The notes: generated by a model not told the origin, from the sequence alone. 64,000 nt of DNA from Streptomyces venezuelae (GCF_008642335.1 NZ_CP029191.1:496001-560000); one strand, 5' to 3'; counted from the first letter of the stretch, positions 8,926 to 20,844 are shown. Numbers and translations: made by a program.

Positions 8926-9131
8926 AAGGGCAGTCTAATGCCCGCCACCGAACACAGCGTGCGTGCCCCGTCGAACCGGACATCGGCTCGGCATGGAAGC
9001 GTCACCGCCACTTCCGCGCATTTGGCAGCACCGATCGGTGCGGAACGGTCAAATGCGGGTACTCCGCTTCGACAGTGGCGTTCGGGTTCTCAGGCGTCCC
9101 GTGCGCAACACATCGCAGCAGAGGAGATGAC

Positions 9132-11399
<2,268 letters not shown>

Positions 11400-11423
11400 C
11401 CGCACCACACCACAACGCGCAGC

Positions 11424-11451
11424 GCTGCGCGTCCCGGGCGGGACGCGCAGC
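11424..11451. terminator. perfect 12-bp stem hairpin between katE and the chitinase gene
   Basis: Arms 11424-11435 and 11440-11451 are fully complementary with a 4-base loop. It lies 24 bp after the catalase stop and 18 bp from the chitinase stop on the other strand, so it is a likely bidirectional terminator. Confidence 0.85.
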
Positions 11452-11469
11452 GTCGCGCGACGAACAGCG

Positions 11470-13770
11470 TTACTTCAGGCCGCGATCCAAGGCGTTGAAC
11501 AGCGTGTTGTTCGAGGTGTCTCCCGACATCTCCCAAATCATTCCGCCGAGCAGACCCTTGGACTTGATGTACTGGGTCTTCTTCTCGATGGACCAGGCGT
11601 CGTCGAAGGACCACCACTGGCCGTTCGCCCCGGTGTAGCCGTACGTGGAGATGGACTGTTCGTCGTGGTAGACGGTCAGGTTCGGGAAGGCGGCGACCAG
11701 GTTGTCGTAGCCGCGCGTGCCCGCCTCCTCCTGGAACTGGCCGGGCGCGGCGCCGTTGGCGCTCTGCCACTCGCCGTGCGCGCCGCCGTCGGCGACCTGC
11801 TGCCAGCCGCGCCCGTAGAACGGGAAGCCGATGGTCAGCTTGCGCGGCTTGATGCCCTGGTCGGTGTACGCCTTCACGGCGTCGTCGATGCTGAAGTCGG
11901 TGGGGTACGGGCTCTGTGCGTCCTTATACAGGTTGGCCTGGTGGCCCGTGCGGTTGGGTTCCCAGGAGTTGTCGCTGCCCGCGCCGTGGAAGTCGTAGCC
12001 CTGGACGTTGCCGAAGTCCAGGTACTTGAAGACCTCCTTGAGCTCCCAGCCCTCGTTGATCTTCTTGGGGTCGGCCGGGGTGAAGGCGGTGAGCAGCCGG
12101 TGGCTGCCGCCGAGCGCGTCGAGCTGCTTGCGGAACTCGGCGATCAGGGCGGTGTTGTTGGCCTTGTCGTCCGTGCTCCAGTGGTTGCCGGGGTGGCCGT
12201 CCGGCGATCCGGGCCACTCCCAGTCCAGGTCGAAGCCGTCGAAGATGCCGGCGGCGACGCCGTCACCGCCCGCTCCGTTGTACGCGGGCAGGTTGCCCTT
12301 GATGTACATGTCGATGCAGGACTTGACGAACTTCTTCCGTGATTCGTCCGTCTTGGCGACGTCGGAGAAGTACTTGGAGTAGGTCCAGCCGCCGAGCGAG
12401 ACGACGACCTTGAGGTTCGGGTGCTTGGCCTTGAGCTTCTTCAGCTGGTTGAAGTTGCCGCGCAGCTTGCCCCAGCCGTCGTCGGCGACGCCGTCCACGG
12501 ACTGTCCGGCGGGGAAGGCGCGGCCGTAGTCGGCCTCGGCGTCCCCGGCTCCGTCGCCCTGGTTGGGGTCCTGGGGGTTCTGCGTGGTGCCCTTGGTGAC
12601 GCCGTTGAGGCAGGTGAGGTTCTTGGGGTCGATGTTGGCGAAGGCGTAGTTGATGACGTCGAGCTTGCCCGCGGCGCCGGACGTCTCCAGGTCACGGACG
12701 AAGTACTGGCGGCCGTAGATGCCCCACTGCACGAAGTAGCCGACCTTGGCGTAGCCGCCCTGGCCGACGGATTCCTTGGTGGTGACGGTCAGGGTGTTGC
12801 TCGCGGAAGAGGCGTTGTCGGCGGCGTCCCGCGCCTTGACGGTGAAGGAGTACTCCGTGTCGGGCGTCAGGCCGGTCACCGTGCTGGTGAGGGTGTCGGC
12901 GGGGAGGCTCTCCACGAGGGTCGTGCCGCGGTAGACGTCGTACGCGGCGACGCGCTGGTTGTCGGTGGCCGCGTCCCAGGCGAGCTTCACGGTGCTCGAC
13001 GTGACGTCACTGGAGCGGAGGTTGCGGGGCGCGGTGGGGGGCACGGTGTCGGTCGCCGGGTCCACGGTCGTGGCGCCGACCGGGGCGCTCGCCTCGCCGG
13101 TGTTGCCGCGCGAGTCCTTGGCGCGGACGCTGAACTGGTAGGCGGTCGCGGGTTCGAGGCCGCGCACCGTGGCCTGGGTGGTGGCGCTGGCCGCGACGAC
13201 GTCGGTGCCGCGCAGCACCTCGTACGAGGCGACGGGGAAGTCACCTTGCGCGGCCGCCGTCCACTTCAGGCTGACGGTACGGGCGGTGGCGTCGGCGACG
13301 CTCAGGTTCGTGGGCGCCTTCGGGGGCACGGCCGCGGTGCCGTCGCACTTGTCGCCGTTGATGAGGCAGCCGGTGGGCGGCTTGAGCTGGCCGCTGCCGC
13401 GGAAGGTGTAGCTGTACGGCTCGGTGTCGCGGCCCGCGGGGACACGGGCGTTGTAATAGGCGGGCGTCACGACGACGTGCTTGCCCTTGATCTCGGCGGT
13501 GCCGTGGGTGTGGTCGCTGATGGTGACGCCGTCGGGCAGGTCGAACTCGAGGGACCAGGTGCTGACCGCCGTGTCGCCGCTGTTCTTCACGACGAACTTG
13601 CCGGTCCAGGAGGTGCCGCTGCCCTCGCTGACGAAGGTGGCGGTGAGCTTGGCGGCCGCGACGGCGGGGGCCGCGAGTGCGGCGAGTCCGGCCAGCGCCA
13701 GTGCGAAGACGGCCAGTACGGCGATGAGGGATCTGCGTAAAGGTCTGCGTAGGGGTCTGCGTAGGGACAC
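11470..13770 (-). CDS. secreted GH18 chitinase with CBM and two FN3 domains
   Basis: The 766-residue protein has a signal peptide (arginine-rich start, then LIAVLAVFALALAGLAALA). A cellulose/chitin-binding module of CBM2 type (about 40-140, ending at CLINGDKCDG) and two fibronectin type III domains (about 150-240 and 245-335) follow. The C-terminal GH18 domain has the catalytic motif FDGFDLDWEWP, with Glu as acid. It degrades chitin outside the cell. The N-terminus contains a repeated LRRPLRR encoded by a short DNA repeat at 13740-13765. A DasR-box-like element lies upstream, which fits N-acetylglucosamine control of chitinases. Confidence 0.95.
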   Translation of the reverse strand: MSLRRPLRRPLRRSLIAVLAVFALALAGLAALAAPAVAAAKLTATFVSEGSGTSWTGKFVVKNSGDTAVSTWSLEFDLPDGVTISDHTHGTAEIKGKHVVVTPAYYNARVPAGRDTEPYSYTFRGSGQLKPPTGCLINGDKCDGTAAVPPKAPTNLSVADATARTVSLKWTAAAQGDFPVASYEVLRGTDVVAASATTQATVRGLEPATAYQFSVRAKDSRGNTGEASAPVGATTVDPATDTVPPTAPRNLRSSDVTSSTVKLAWDAATDNQRVAAYDVYRGTTLVESLPADTLTSTVTGLTPDTEYSFTVKARDAADNASSASNTLTVTTKESVGQGGYAKVGYFVQWGIYGRQYFVRDLETSGAAGKLDVINYAFANIDPKNLTCLNGVTKGTTQNPQDPNQGDGAGDAEADYGRAFPAGQSVDGVADDGWGKLRGNFNQLKKLKAKHPNLKVVVSLGGWTYSKYFSDVAKTDESRKKFVKSCIDMYIKGNLPAYNGAGGDGVAAGIFDGFDLDWEWPGSPDGHPGNHWSTDDKANNTALIAEFRKQLDALGGSHRLLTAFTPADPKKINEGWELKEVFKYLDFGNVQGYDFHGAGSDNSWEPNRTGHQANLYKDAQSPYPTDFSIDDAVKAYTDQGIKPRKLTIGFPFYGRGWQQVADGGAHGEWQSANGAAPGQFQEEAGTRGYDNLVAAFPNLTVYHDEQSISTYGYTGANGQWWSFDDAWSIEKKTQYIKSKGLLGGMIWEMSGDTSNNTLFNALDRGLK

Positions 13771-13933
13771 GGCTCTCCTTGGGGAGGTGAGGACGCGCTT
13801 CCTGTGCGGTACAGACCTTTCAGGGAACCACTGCTCGTGAGCATGTCAACGCGGACGAGGGGGTACGCGGGCGTACCAATGCGTGGCGCGGGGCTCCCGC
13901 TCATGTCCCCGCGTCCGGAAAGGGCACCAGAAA

Positions 13934-13944
13934 GGACTGGACCA
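13934..13944 (-). promoter_or_regulatory. DasR (dre)-like element upstream of the chitinase
   Basis: Read on the minus strand the 11 bases are tggtccagtcc, close to the core of the Streptomyces dre / chitinase direct-repeat element (TGGTCTAGACCA-like). It is about 165 bp upstream of the chitinase start. The match is partial, about 11 of 16 positions when flanks are counted. Confidence 0.35.
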
Positions 13945-14010
13945 ATGCGGCGACATTTTGCTCGCCCTTGACTTGGCCGAGCCGACGTCAGTGATCGTTT
14001 TGCTACGGCA

Positions 14011-14064
14011 ACATTGCCGCCTCGTACAGCAGCATTGCGATCTCTCCGGCGATATTGCGGCCTC
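14011..14064 (+). promoter_or_regulatory. three phased ATTGC...CTC repeats upstream of the peptide transporter operon
   Basis: attgccgcctc, attgcgatctc and attgcggcctc begin at 14013, 14034 and 14054, so they repeat every 20-21 bp, two helical turns. They lie 160-215 bp before the first transporter gene and 240-290 bp from the divergent chitinase start. Phasing suggests cooperative binding of a regulator on one DNA face. The protein is unknown. The 13,771-14,226 stretch around it holds no credible gene. Confidence 0.45.
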
Positions 14065-14226
14065 ATGGCGAAACCGGCGAAAACCTGGTGCGGCCGCCCA
14101 GTACGGACCAAGCTCACATTCGACCCGTACGCTCCGCAGAAAGCACCACCGCCACATGTACCCCACCTGTTCGTCCGGCGCCGTGACGGCGCGTCCCACG
14201 CATGTGGTGAGGGGGCGGTCCGCACC

Positions 14227-15207
14227 GTGCGCTACGTGATGCGCAAGGCGGGTGGCTGGCTCCTGATGATCGCGGTCGCGACCAACGCGACGTACCTCCT
14301 GGCCAGTTGGTTCCTCGACCCGCGTGCGAACTACAAGGAGCTGCGGCCCGCCCGCAGCGAGGCGCAGATCTCCCACGCCCTCGCCCCGTACAACTTGGAC
14401 CCCGGCGTGCCGTTGGTGCAGCGGTGGTGGAACTGGCTCACCTCCGTGACCCTCCACTTCGACTGGGGCCGGTCGCCCACCGGCGTCTCCGTCAACGGTG
14501 AGGTGGGCCACCGCGCGCTGGTCAGCGCCGAGTTGGTCGTCACGGCGACCGTGCTGTCCGTCGTGATCGGTGTCGCGCTCGCCGTCTACACCGCCGCGCG
14601 TCAGTACGGTCCTGCCGACCGCGTCTCGCAGGCGATATCCATCGCCCTGTTCAACGTCCCGACGCCCGTCGCGGCGCTCGCCGTGGTCTTCGTCGCCATC
14701 TGGCTCAACCAGCACGCCGGATTCCACTTCCTGTACGTCGCCGGGGAGAACTCGCCCGACGTGGAGGGACTGCTCCCGACGCTCGGTGACCGCCTCCTCC
14801 ACCTGATCCTGCCGACGCTCACGCTGACGCTCATGGGGTACGTGAATTATCACCTGACACAGCGGTCCCTGCTGCTCGACACGGTCAACGCGGACTTCGT
14901 GCGCACGGCCCAGGCCACCGGCCTGACACGGAGCCAGGCCGTGCGCAGACACGCGCTGCGCGCCGCGCTGATCCCGACGGCGGCCTCCGTGGCGTTCAGC
15001 GTGCCCGCCGTCTTCACCGGCGCCGTCATCACCGAGTCGATCTTCGGCTGGAACGGCATGGGCCGCTACTTCAGCCAGACCATCAGCCAGAACGACGTGC
15101 ACGGCGCGGTCGCGACGGCCGCGTTCGCCGCGGTACTGACCGCGGTCGGCGCGATCCTCGCGGACATCGCCACGGTCTTCCTCGACCCGAGAGTGCGGGT
15201 GAACTGA
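14227..15207 (+). CDS. peptide/nickel-type ABC transporter permease (DppB/OppB family)
   Basis: The 326-residue membrane protein has the BPD_transp_1 fold with about six transmembrane segments and the EAA-loop region near TAQATGLTRSQAVRRHALRAALIP. The first segment is GGWLLMIAVATNATYLLA, followed by a large outside loop as in DppB proteins. The frame is open far upstream, but GTG 14227 gives the usual length and an N-terminus just before the first helix. It is the first gene of a four-gene operon, followed by the second permease with one base between. Confidence 0.9.
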   Translation: MRYVMRKAGGWLLMIAVATNATYLLASWFLDPRANYKELRPARSEAQISHALAPYNLDPGVPLVQRWWNWLTSVTLHFDWGRSPTGVSVNGEVGHRALVSAELVVTATVLSVVIGVALAVYTAARQYGPADRVSQAISIALFNVPTPVAALAVVFVAIWLNQHAGFHFLYVAGENSPDVEGLLPTLGDRLLHLILPTLTLTLMGYVNYHLTQRSLLLDTVNADFVRTAQATGLTRSQAVRRHALRAALIPTAASVAFSVPAVFTGAVITESIFGWNGMGRYFSQTISQNDVHGAVATAAFAAVLTAVGAILADIATVFLDPRVRVN

Positions 15208-15208
15208 C

Positions 15209-16114
15209 ATGGCGACCGTGACCGATACCGTTGCCGTCCCGCCGCGTGCGGAGCTCGGGCGCGGCCGGCTCTACCTGCGCCGCTTCCTGCGCAACCGCCT
15301 CGCCGTCGCCGGGGTCGTGATCTTCGCGCTGCTCGTGCTGTTCAGCCTCTTCGGCGGCCTGTTCACGTCCTACACCCACACCGACGCCGACTTCACCGCC
15401 CTCACCCGACCGCCGAGCGACGTGCACTGGTTCGGCACCAACCAGGGCGGCAACGACATCTACGCCAGCGCGGTGCACGGCCTGCGGCGGTCGCTGGTGA
15501 TCGCCGTGAGCGTGTCCGTCCTGACGATCGTCGTCGCCGCGGTCGTCGGCGCGGGGGCCGCGTACTTCGGCGGCCGGGTGGAGAGGCTGACGCTCGCCGT
15601 CATCCACTTCCTGCTGATCGTCCCCTCGTTCCTCATCCTCGCCCTGGTCTCCAACCACCTCGCCGGTGACTGGCGCGCCCTCATCCTCGTGCTGACCCTG
15701 TTCGGGTGGATGTCCACGGCCCGGGTCATCTGGTCCGTCTCCACGTCGCTGCGCGAGCGGGACTACGTGACGGCGGCGGAGTTCATGGGTGTACATCCCC
15801 TGCGCATCATCCTGCGCCACATCATCCCCAACCTCGGCTCCCTGCTCATCGTCAACCTGACGCTCGGCGTCGTGGCGACCGTGCTCAGCGAGACCGCGCT
15901 CTCGTTCCTCGGGTTCGGCGTCCAGACGCCGGACGTCTCCCTCGGCACGATGCTCGCCGACGGAGCGACCACCATCACCAGCGCACCCTGGCTCTTCGCC
16001 TTCCCGGCAGGCCTCGTCGTCCTGCTCACCGTGTCGATGACCTTCATCGGCGACGGACTGCGCGACGCCCTCGACCCCACCTCTGTGACCGGCGCGGCGG
16101 GAGGCCGACGATGA
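15209..16114 (+). CDS. peptide/nickel-type ABC transporter permease (DppC/OppC family)
   Basis: The 301-residue partner permease has the short OppC-type N-terminal helix (RLAVAGVVIFALLVLFSLFGG), then five more segments and the EAA loop around RDYVTAAEFMGVHPLRIILRH. It forms the membrane channel with the upstream permease. Its stop overlaps the ATG of the ATPase gene (ATGA), indicating translational coupling. Confidence 0.9.
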   Translation: MATVTDTVAVPPRAELGRGRLYLRRFLRNRLAVAGVVIFALLVLFSLFGGLFTSYTHTDADFTALTRPPSDVHWFGTNQGGNDIYASAVHGLRRSLVIAVSVSVLTIVVAAVVGAGAAYFGGRVERLTLAVIHFLLIVPSFLILALVSNHLAGDWRALILVLTLFGWMSTARVIWSVSTSLRERDYVTAAEFMGVHPLRIILRHIIPNLGSLLIVNLTLGVVATVLSETALSFLGFGVQTPDVSLGTMLADGATTITSAPWLFAFPAGLVVLLTVSMTFIGDGLRDALDPTSVTGAAGGRR

Positions 16115-18216
16115 CACTCACCACGACACGGCACGACGGCCCCTCCCCCGTCGGCGCCGCCGCCCCCGTGCTGTCCGTACGGGATCTGCGGATCTCCTTC
16201 CCCTCCGAGGCCGGGCCCGTCGAAGCGGTGCGCGGCGTCAGCTTCGACCTGCTGCCGGGACGCACTCTCGGCATCGTCGGAGAGTCCGGCTCGGGCAAGT
16301 CGGCCACCGCGATGGGCATCATGGGGCTGCTGCCGCCCACCGCCGACGTGCGCGGTCAGGTGCGGCTGGGCGACCAGGAGCTGACCGGCCTCGACGACCG
16401 GGCGCTTTCGCGGATACGCGGCAACGCCATCGGCATGGTCTTCCAGGACCCCCTGTCCGCGCTCACCCCCATCTTCTCCGTCGGCCGCCTGCTCTCGGAC
16501 GCGCTGCGGGTCCACCAGAACCTGCCGAAGAAGGCGGCCTGGGAGCAGGCCGTCGAACTGCTCGACCTCGTCGGCATCCCCGACGCGCGGCGCCGGGCCG
16601 CGTCCTTCCCGCACCAGTTCTCCGGCGGCATGCGCCAGCGCGTGGTCATCGCCATGGCGATCGCCAACCGGCCGCGGGTGCTGGTGGCCGACGAGCCCAC
16701 GACCGCGCTCGACGTCACCGTGCAGGCGCAGATCCTCGACGTACTGCGTCTCGCGCAGCGGGAGACCGGCGCCGGGCTCGTCCTGATCACCCACGACCTG
16801 GGCGTCGTGGCGGGCCACGCGGACGACGTCGCCGTCATGTACGCGGGGCGCTTCGTGGAGAAGGCGGACGTGCACGGGCTGTTCCGGCGGCCCACGATGC
16901 CGTACACCACACGGCTCCTGGCGGCGGTGCCGACCGTGGACGGCGGGGTCCGACGCCCGCTCGTCCCGATCGGCGGCGAGCCGCCCACCCTGTCGGGCCT
17001 GCCCGACGGCTGCCCCTTCGCGAGCCGGTGCGCCGTCGCGCTGGACGCGTGCCGCGCCGAGGAACCCGAGCTGCGCCATGTCACCGGGCACGGGGACGTG
17101 GCGTGCCTGCGGGCGGCCGAGATCGCGGACGGCACGCTGGACCCGGCCGGGGGCGCCGTGCCTGCCGCCGGGGAGGCGGACTCCGGGCGCGTCGCGGACG
17201 GCGATGTGGTGCTGCGCGTCGAGGACCTGGTGAAGACCTTCCCCGTCACCAAGGGCGCGTTCCTCAAGCGCAGGGTCGGCACGCTGCACGCGGTCAACGG
17301 GGTCGGCTTCGAGCTGCGGGCCGGGGAGACGCTCGGTCTCGTGGGCGAGTCGGGCAGCGGCAAGACGACGACGCTGATGGAGGTCCTGCGGCTGAGACGG
17401 CCGGAGGGCGGGCGGATCGAGGTCGGGGGGATCGAGGTCGGAGCGGCGGGCACGGGTGTCACTGCCGCGTCCGGCGGGCGCGGACGCACCCTGCGGCACG
17501 ACGTGCAGATCGTCATGCAGGACCCGATGGGCGCCCTGGACCCGCGCCTCACCGTCCACCACCTGCTCGCCGAACCCCTGCGGGCCGTGGGAAGCGACCG
17601 CGACGCCATCCGTTCCCGCGTCCACGAACTGCTGTCACTCGTCGGTCTCGACCCCGCGGTGAGCGACCGTTTCCCGGCCGCGCTCTCGGGCGGCCAGCGC
17701 CAGCGCGTAGGCATCGCCCGCGCCCTGGCCACGGACCCGAAACTGCTCGCCCTCGACGAGCCGCTCTCCGCCCTGGACGTGTCGGTACAGGCCGGGGTGA
17801 TCAACCTGCTCGGCCGGCTCAAGCGTGAGCTGGGCCTCGCCTACCTCATGGTCGCCCACGATCTCGCCGTAGTCCGCTACATCTGCGACCGCATCGCGGT
17901 GATGTACCTGGGGCACATCGTCGAGTCCGGTGACACGGAGACGCTCTTCTCCGACCCGAAACACCCGTACACACAGGCGCTCCTGTCGGCGATCCCGATA
18001 CCCGACCCGGAGCGCGAGCGCACCCGTGAACGGATCGTCCTGGACGGCGAACAGCCCAGCGCCACGGACCTGCCGCGCGGCTGCGTGTTCGTCGACCGCT
18101 GCCCGCTGTACCGGACCGCCGGCGACGACGTCAGGGAGCGCTGCCGTACGGAACGCCCCGCGACCAGGCCGGTGCCGGGGCAGCGCACGCACGCATACGC
18201 CTGCCACGCCGCGTAA
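16111..18216 (+). CDS. fused double ATPase of the peptide ABC transporter (DppD-DppF fusion)
   Basis: The 701-residue protein contains two complete ABC domains in tandem. The first (about 15-340) has Walker A GESGSGKSA, signature FSGGMRQR and Walker B VLVADEPT. The second (about 375-690) has GESGSGKTT, LSGGQRQR and LLALDEPL. Each is followed by the oligo_HPY cysteine-containing tail (CPFASRC and CVFVDRCPLY). In most systems these are two genes, so the fusion replaces a DppD/DppF pair. GGAGG precedes ATG 16111. It powers the import of peptides or a related solute. Confidence 0.92.
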   Translation: MTLTTTRHDGPSPVGAAAPVLSVRDLRISFPSEAGPVEAVRGVSFDLLPGRTLGIVGESGSGKSATAMGIMGLLPPTADVRGQVRLGDQELTGLDDRALSRIRGNAIGMVFQDPLSALTPIFSVGRLLSDALRVHQNLPKKAAWEQAVELLDLVGIPDARRRAASFPHQFSGGMRQRVVIAMAIANRPRVLVADEPTTALDVTVQAQILDVLRLAQRETGAGLVLITHDLGVVAGHADDVAVMYAGRFVEKADVHGLFRRPTMPYTTRLLAAVPTVDGGVRRPLVPIGGEPPTLSGLPDGCPFASRCAVALDACRAEEPELRHVTGHGDVACLRAAEIADGTLDPAGGAVPAAGEADSGRVADGDVVLRVEDLVKTFPVTKGAFLKRRVGTLHAVNGVGFELRAGETLGLVGESGSGKTTTLMEVLRLRRPEGGRIEVGGIEVGAAGTGVTAASGGRGRTLRHDVQIVMQDPMGALDPRLTVHHLLAEPLRAVGSDRDAIRSRVHELLSLVGLDPAVSDRFPAALSGGQRQRVGIARALATDPKLLALDEPLSALDVSVQAGVINLLGRLKRELGLAYLMVAHDLAVVRYICDRIAVMYLGHIVESGDTETLFSDPKHPYTQALLSAIPIPDPERERTRERIVLDGEQPSATDLPRGCVFVDRCPLYRTAGDDVRERCRTERPATRPVPGQRTHAYACHAA

Positions 18217-18279
18217 CCCCCACCGCCACCCCATCCCGCATCTCATCCCCACCCCACTTCAACGCAAGGACGCTTTCCC

Positions 18280-19959
18280 ATGCGCGCAAGACTGGCCCTG
18301 CCCGTCGCCCTCATAGCAGCCATCTCCGTCACCGCCACCGCATGCCAGTCCGCATCCGGTGACGGCGCAGGGACGGACGCCGAGAAGACCCCGGCCGCCG
18401 CTTCGGGAGCCGCCGACTACAACCCGACGCCGTACGACGAGCTCAAGGACGGCGGCACCTACACGACGGCGGGGACGTTCGACGACCAGGGCAATCCGTT
18501 CCACGTCAACGGCACTCTGCAGGCGACCCGGGTGTGGGCCTGGTACAACGCGAACGCGATCACCTTCTCGCCGACCGGCGAAGTGCGGTACAACCCGGAC
18601 TACTTCAGCGACGTGAAGGTGTCCGTCAAGGGCGGCGACCAGAAGGTCGTCCTGACGATCAACGAGAAGGCCGTCTTCAACGACGGAACACCGATCGACT
18701 GGACCGCGATCAAGGCCACCTGGAAGGCCAACAACGGCTCCGACGAGGACTACGCGGCCTCGGTCACCGACGGCTACAGCCAGATCACCGACGTCGCGCG
18801 CGGCAAGGACGACAAGCAGGCCGTCATCACCTTCAAGGGCGTCAACGCCTCCTGGCCGAACCTGTTCACCACGTTCCTGCACCCGAAGGCGGCGAAGGCC
18901 GACAACTTCAACAAGGCGTACGTGAAGAAGGCGCACCCCGAGTGGGGCGCGGGCCCGTACACGGTCGGCAAGTGGGACACCCACTCGGGCAACATCACCT
19001 TCGTCCGCAACCCGAAGTGGTGGGGCAGGAAGGGCAGGCTCGACAAGCGCGTCTACGTGAACCTGGAGCAGACAGCACAGGTCAACGCGTTCAAGAACGG
19101 CCAGCTCGACTACGTCTCCGCGGTCGACGCCGAGAGCCTGAAGCAGCTGAAAGGGCTCAAGGGCACGGAGATCCGCAGCGGTGGCAGCCCGTTCGTGTAC
19201 TCGCTCTACTTCAACGCGAAGTCCGCCGCCCTCGGGGACAAGGCGGTGCGGAAGGCGATCCAGGAGAGCGTCGACCGCAGCCAGATCGCGAAGATCCAGT
19301 TCCAGGGCCTCGACTACGGGGAGCCGCTGCCCGGCTCCGCCTTGCTCTACAGCTTCCAGAAGGGGTACGCGGACAACGTCTCGGCCGTCCTGAAGTACGG
19401 GCCCGACCGGGCGAAGAAGGAACTCGACGCGGCGGGCTGGAAGCCCGGGAGCGACGGGATCCGTGAGAAGGACGGCAAGAAGCTCGAGGTCGGCTACACG
19501 ATGGTGGGCGACGAACCGCTGGACAAGGCCAACGCCGGCGCGCTCGCCGCCATGCTGAAGCCCGTCGGCGTACATCTCTCCGTCAAGAAGGCCGACCCCG
19601 CGGACTGGGCCGACATCATCAACGAGCGGAAGTTCGACCTGATCATCTCGGGCAACCGCTCCACGGACCCCTTCGGGGCCCGCTACCTCTGCGAGACGTA
19701 CTGCTCGGACCGTGACTCCAACCTCACGGGTGCCGGGTCCCCGGAGCTGGACAAGGAGATCCGCGCGACGAGCGACATCGCCGACCCGGACCAGCAGACG
19801 GTGGCGGCGAACAAGCTCGAACGCAAGGCCCTCCAGGACTACGCCCGGCTCCCGCTCTTCAGCGGCCCGTCGACGTACAGCGTCAAGAAGGGCCTGGCGA
19901 ACGTGGGCGCGACCATCTTCTACAACCCGCTGCCGGAGACGGTGGGCTGGGAGAAGTAG
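18280..19959 (+). CDS. extracellular substrate-binding lipoprotein of the peptide ABC transporter (SBP_bac_5)
   Basis: The 559-residue protein starts with a lipoprotein signal (LALPVALIAAISVTATAC, with Cys as the lipidated residue). A family-5 solute-binding domain follows, as for DppA/OppA, with YNPDYFSDVKVSVKGG and a C-terminal LPLFSGPSTYSV. It captures the solute outside the cell and delivers it to the permeases encoded upstream. Peptide is the default guess; the family also binds nickel, sugars and other oligomers. It is the last gene of the operon, and its stop is 1 bp from the convergent sigma gene, so no terminator fits between them. Confidence 0.92.
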   Translation: MRARLALPVALIAAISVTATACQSASGDGAGTDAEKTPAAASGAADYNPTPYDELKDGGTYTTAGTFDDQGNPFHVNGTLQATRVWAWYNANAITFSPTGEVRYNPDYFSDVKVSVKGGDQKVVLTINEKAVFNDGTPIDWTAIKATWKANNGSDEDYAASVTDGYSQITDVARGKDDKQAVITFKGVNASWPNLFTTFLHPKAAKADNFNKAYVKKAHPEWGAGPYTVGKWDTHSGNITFVRNPKWWGRKGRLDKRVYVNLEQTAQVNAFKNGQLDYVSAVDAESLKQLKGLKGTEIRSGGSPFVYSLYFNAKSAALGDKAVRKAIQESVDRSQIAKIQFQGLDYGEPLPGSALLYSFQKGYADNVSAVLKYGPDRAKKELDAAGWKPGSDGIREKDGKKLEVGYTMVGDEPLDKANAGALAAMLKPVGVHLSVKKADPADWADIINERKFDLIISGNRSTDPFGARYLCETYCSDRDSNLTGAGSPELDKEIRATSDIADPDQQTVAANKLERKALQDYARLPLFSGPSTYSVKKGLANVGATIFYNPLPETVGWEK

Positions 19960-19960
19960 G

Positions 19961-20842
19961 TCACGCCGGATCCGGCAGGTTCACCAGGGCGAGTTTCGCC
20001 GGGTCGGTCACGATCCTGATGTCCGTGATCCTGCCATCCGTCACCGTGAACGCGAGCAGCGCGAGCGGGGTGCCGTCCTCGCGCCACGAGGCGAACCCGG
20101 GGAGGCCGTTGACGCGTACCGCGCGTCCTCGCGGTGCCGCGGAGGCGGACAGCCGCGCGCCCGTCGCGACCTTCGTGGCGCCGAGGGCGACGACCGTGCC
20201 GGTCGGGGTGTCGGCGGTCAGTTTCACGTCGGGGTCGAGGACGCGCAGCAGGCCCTCGAAGTCGCCGTGGCGGGTCGCCGCCAGGAAGGCCTGGACCACT
20301 TCCCGCTGTTCGCGTCCGGTGGCGCTCGGCCGCTCGGCGCCGCGCACCTTCCTGCGTGCGCGGCTGGCCAGCATCTTGGCGGCGGCCGTGGACTTGCCCA
20401 GGATGCGGCCGATCTCGCCGAACGGCACCGCGAACAGGTCGTGCAGCACGAACGCCAGTCGCTCGTTCGGCCCGAGCGAGTCCAGGACGACGAGCAGGGC
20501 GAGGCCGACCGAGTCGGCGAGCACCGCGTCCTCCTCCGGGACCGGTCCGTCGTCGGCCGTCACGACGAGCTCGGGCAGCAGGGCGTCGTCGTACGGCGAC
20601 TCCGGGCGGGTCTGACGCGTGCGCAGGACGTCGAGGCTGATCCGTCCGACCACCGTGGTCAGCCAGGCCGCGAGGTTGTGAATGCCCGTCACGTCCTGCC
20701 GCGAAAGCCGCAACCAGGCCTCCTGGACCACGTCTTCGGCGTCGGTGTGCGAGCCGAGCATGCGGTGGGCGATCGCGCGCAACCGGTCTCGCTGGGCCTC
20801 GAACGCCTCCGCCATCGGGACCGCCGCGCTGGTGTCGGACAT
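19961..20842 (-). CDS. ECF41-type RNA polymerase sigma factor (SigJ-like)
   Basis: The 293-residue protein has sigma region 2 (QRDRLRAIAHRMLGSHTDAEDVVQEAWLRL, about 16-45) and region 4 (LAFVLHDLFAVPFGEIGRILGKSTAAAKMLASRARRK, about 129-165). A SnoaL/NTF2-like C-terminal domain (about 180-290) ends with a NLPDPA segment. This layout is ECF41, where the fused C-terminal domain replaces a separate anti-sigma factor and tunes activity. The divergent neighbour encodes a carboxymuconolactone-decarboxylase-like protein, the usual ECF41 target and partner. No membrane anti-sigma gene is nearby, as expected. Confidence 0.93.
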   Translation of the reverse strand: MSDTSAAVPMAEAFEAQRDRLRAIAHRMLGSHTDAEDVVQEAWLRLSRQDVTGIHNLAAWLTTVVGRISLDVLRTRQTRPESPYDDALLPELVVTADDGPVPEEDAVLADSVGLALLVVLDSLGPNERLAFVLHDLFAVPFGEIGRILGKSTAAAKMLASRARRKVRGAERPSATGREQREVVQAFLAATRHGDFEGLLRVLDPDVKLTADTPTGTVVALGATKVATGARLSASAAPRGRAVRVNGLPGFASWREDGTPLALLAFTVTDGRITDIRIVTDPAKLALVNLPDPA

Positions 20843-20844
20843 GT

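Noticed and set aside
9057..9062. SigB-type -10 (gggtac) before katE
   Set aside because: No matching GNNT -35 at the required 14-16-bp distance, so I do not call a promoter.
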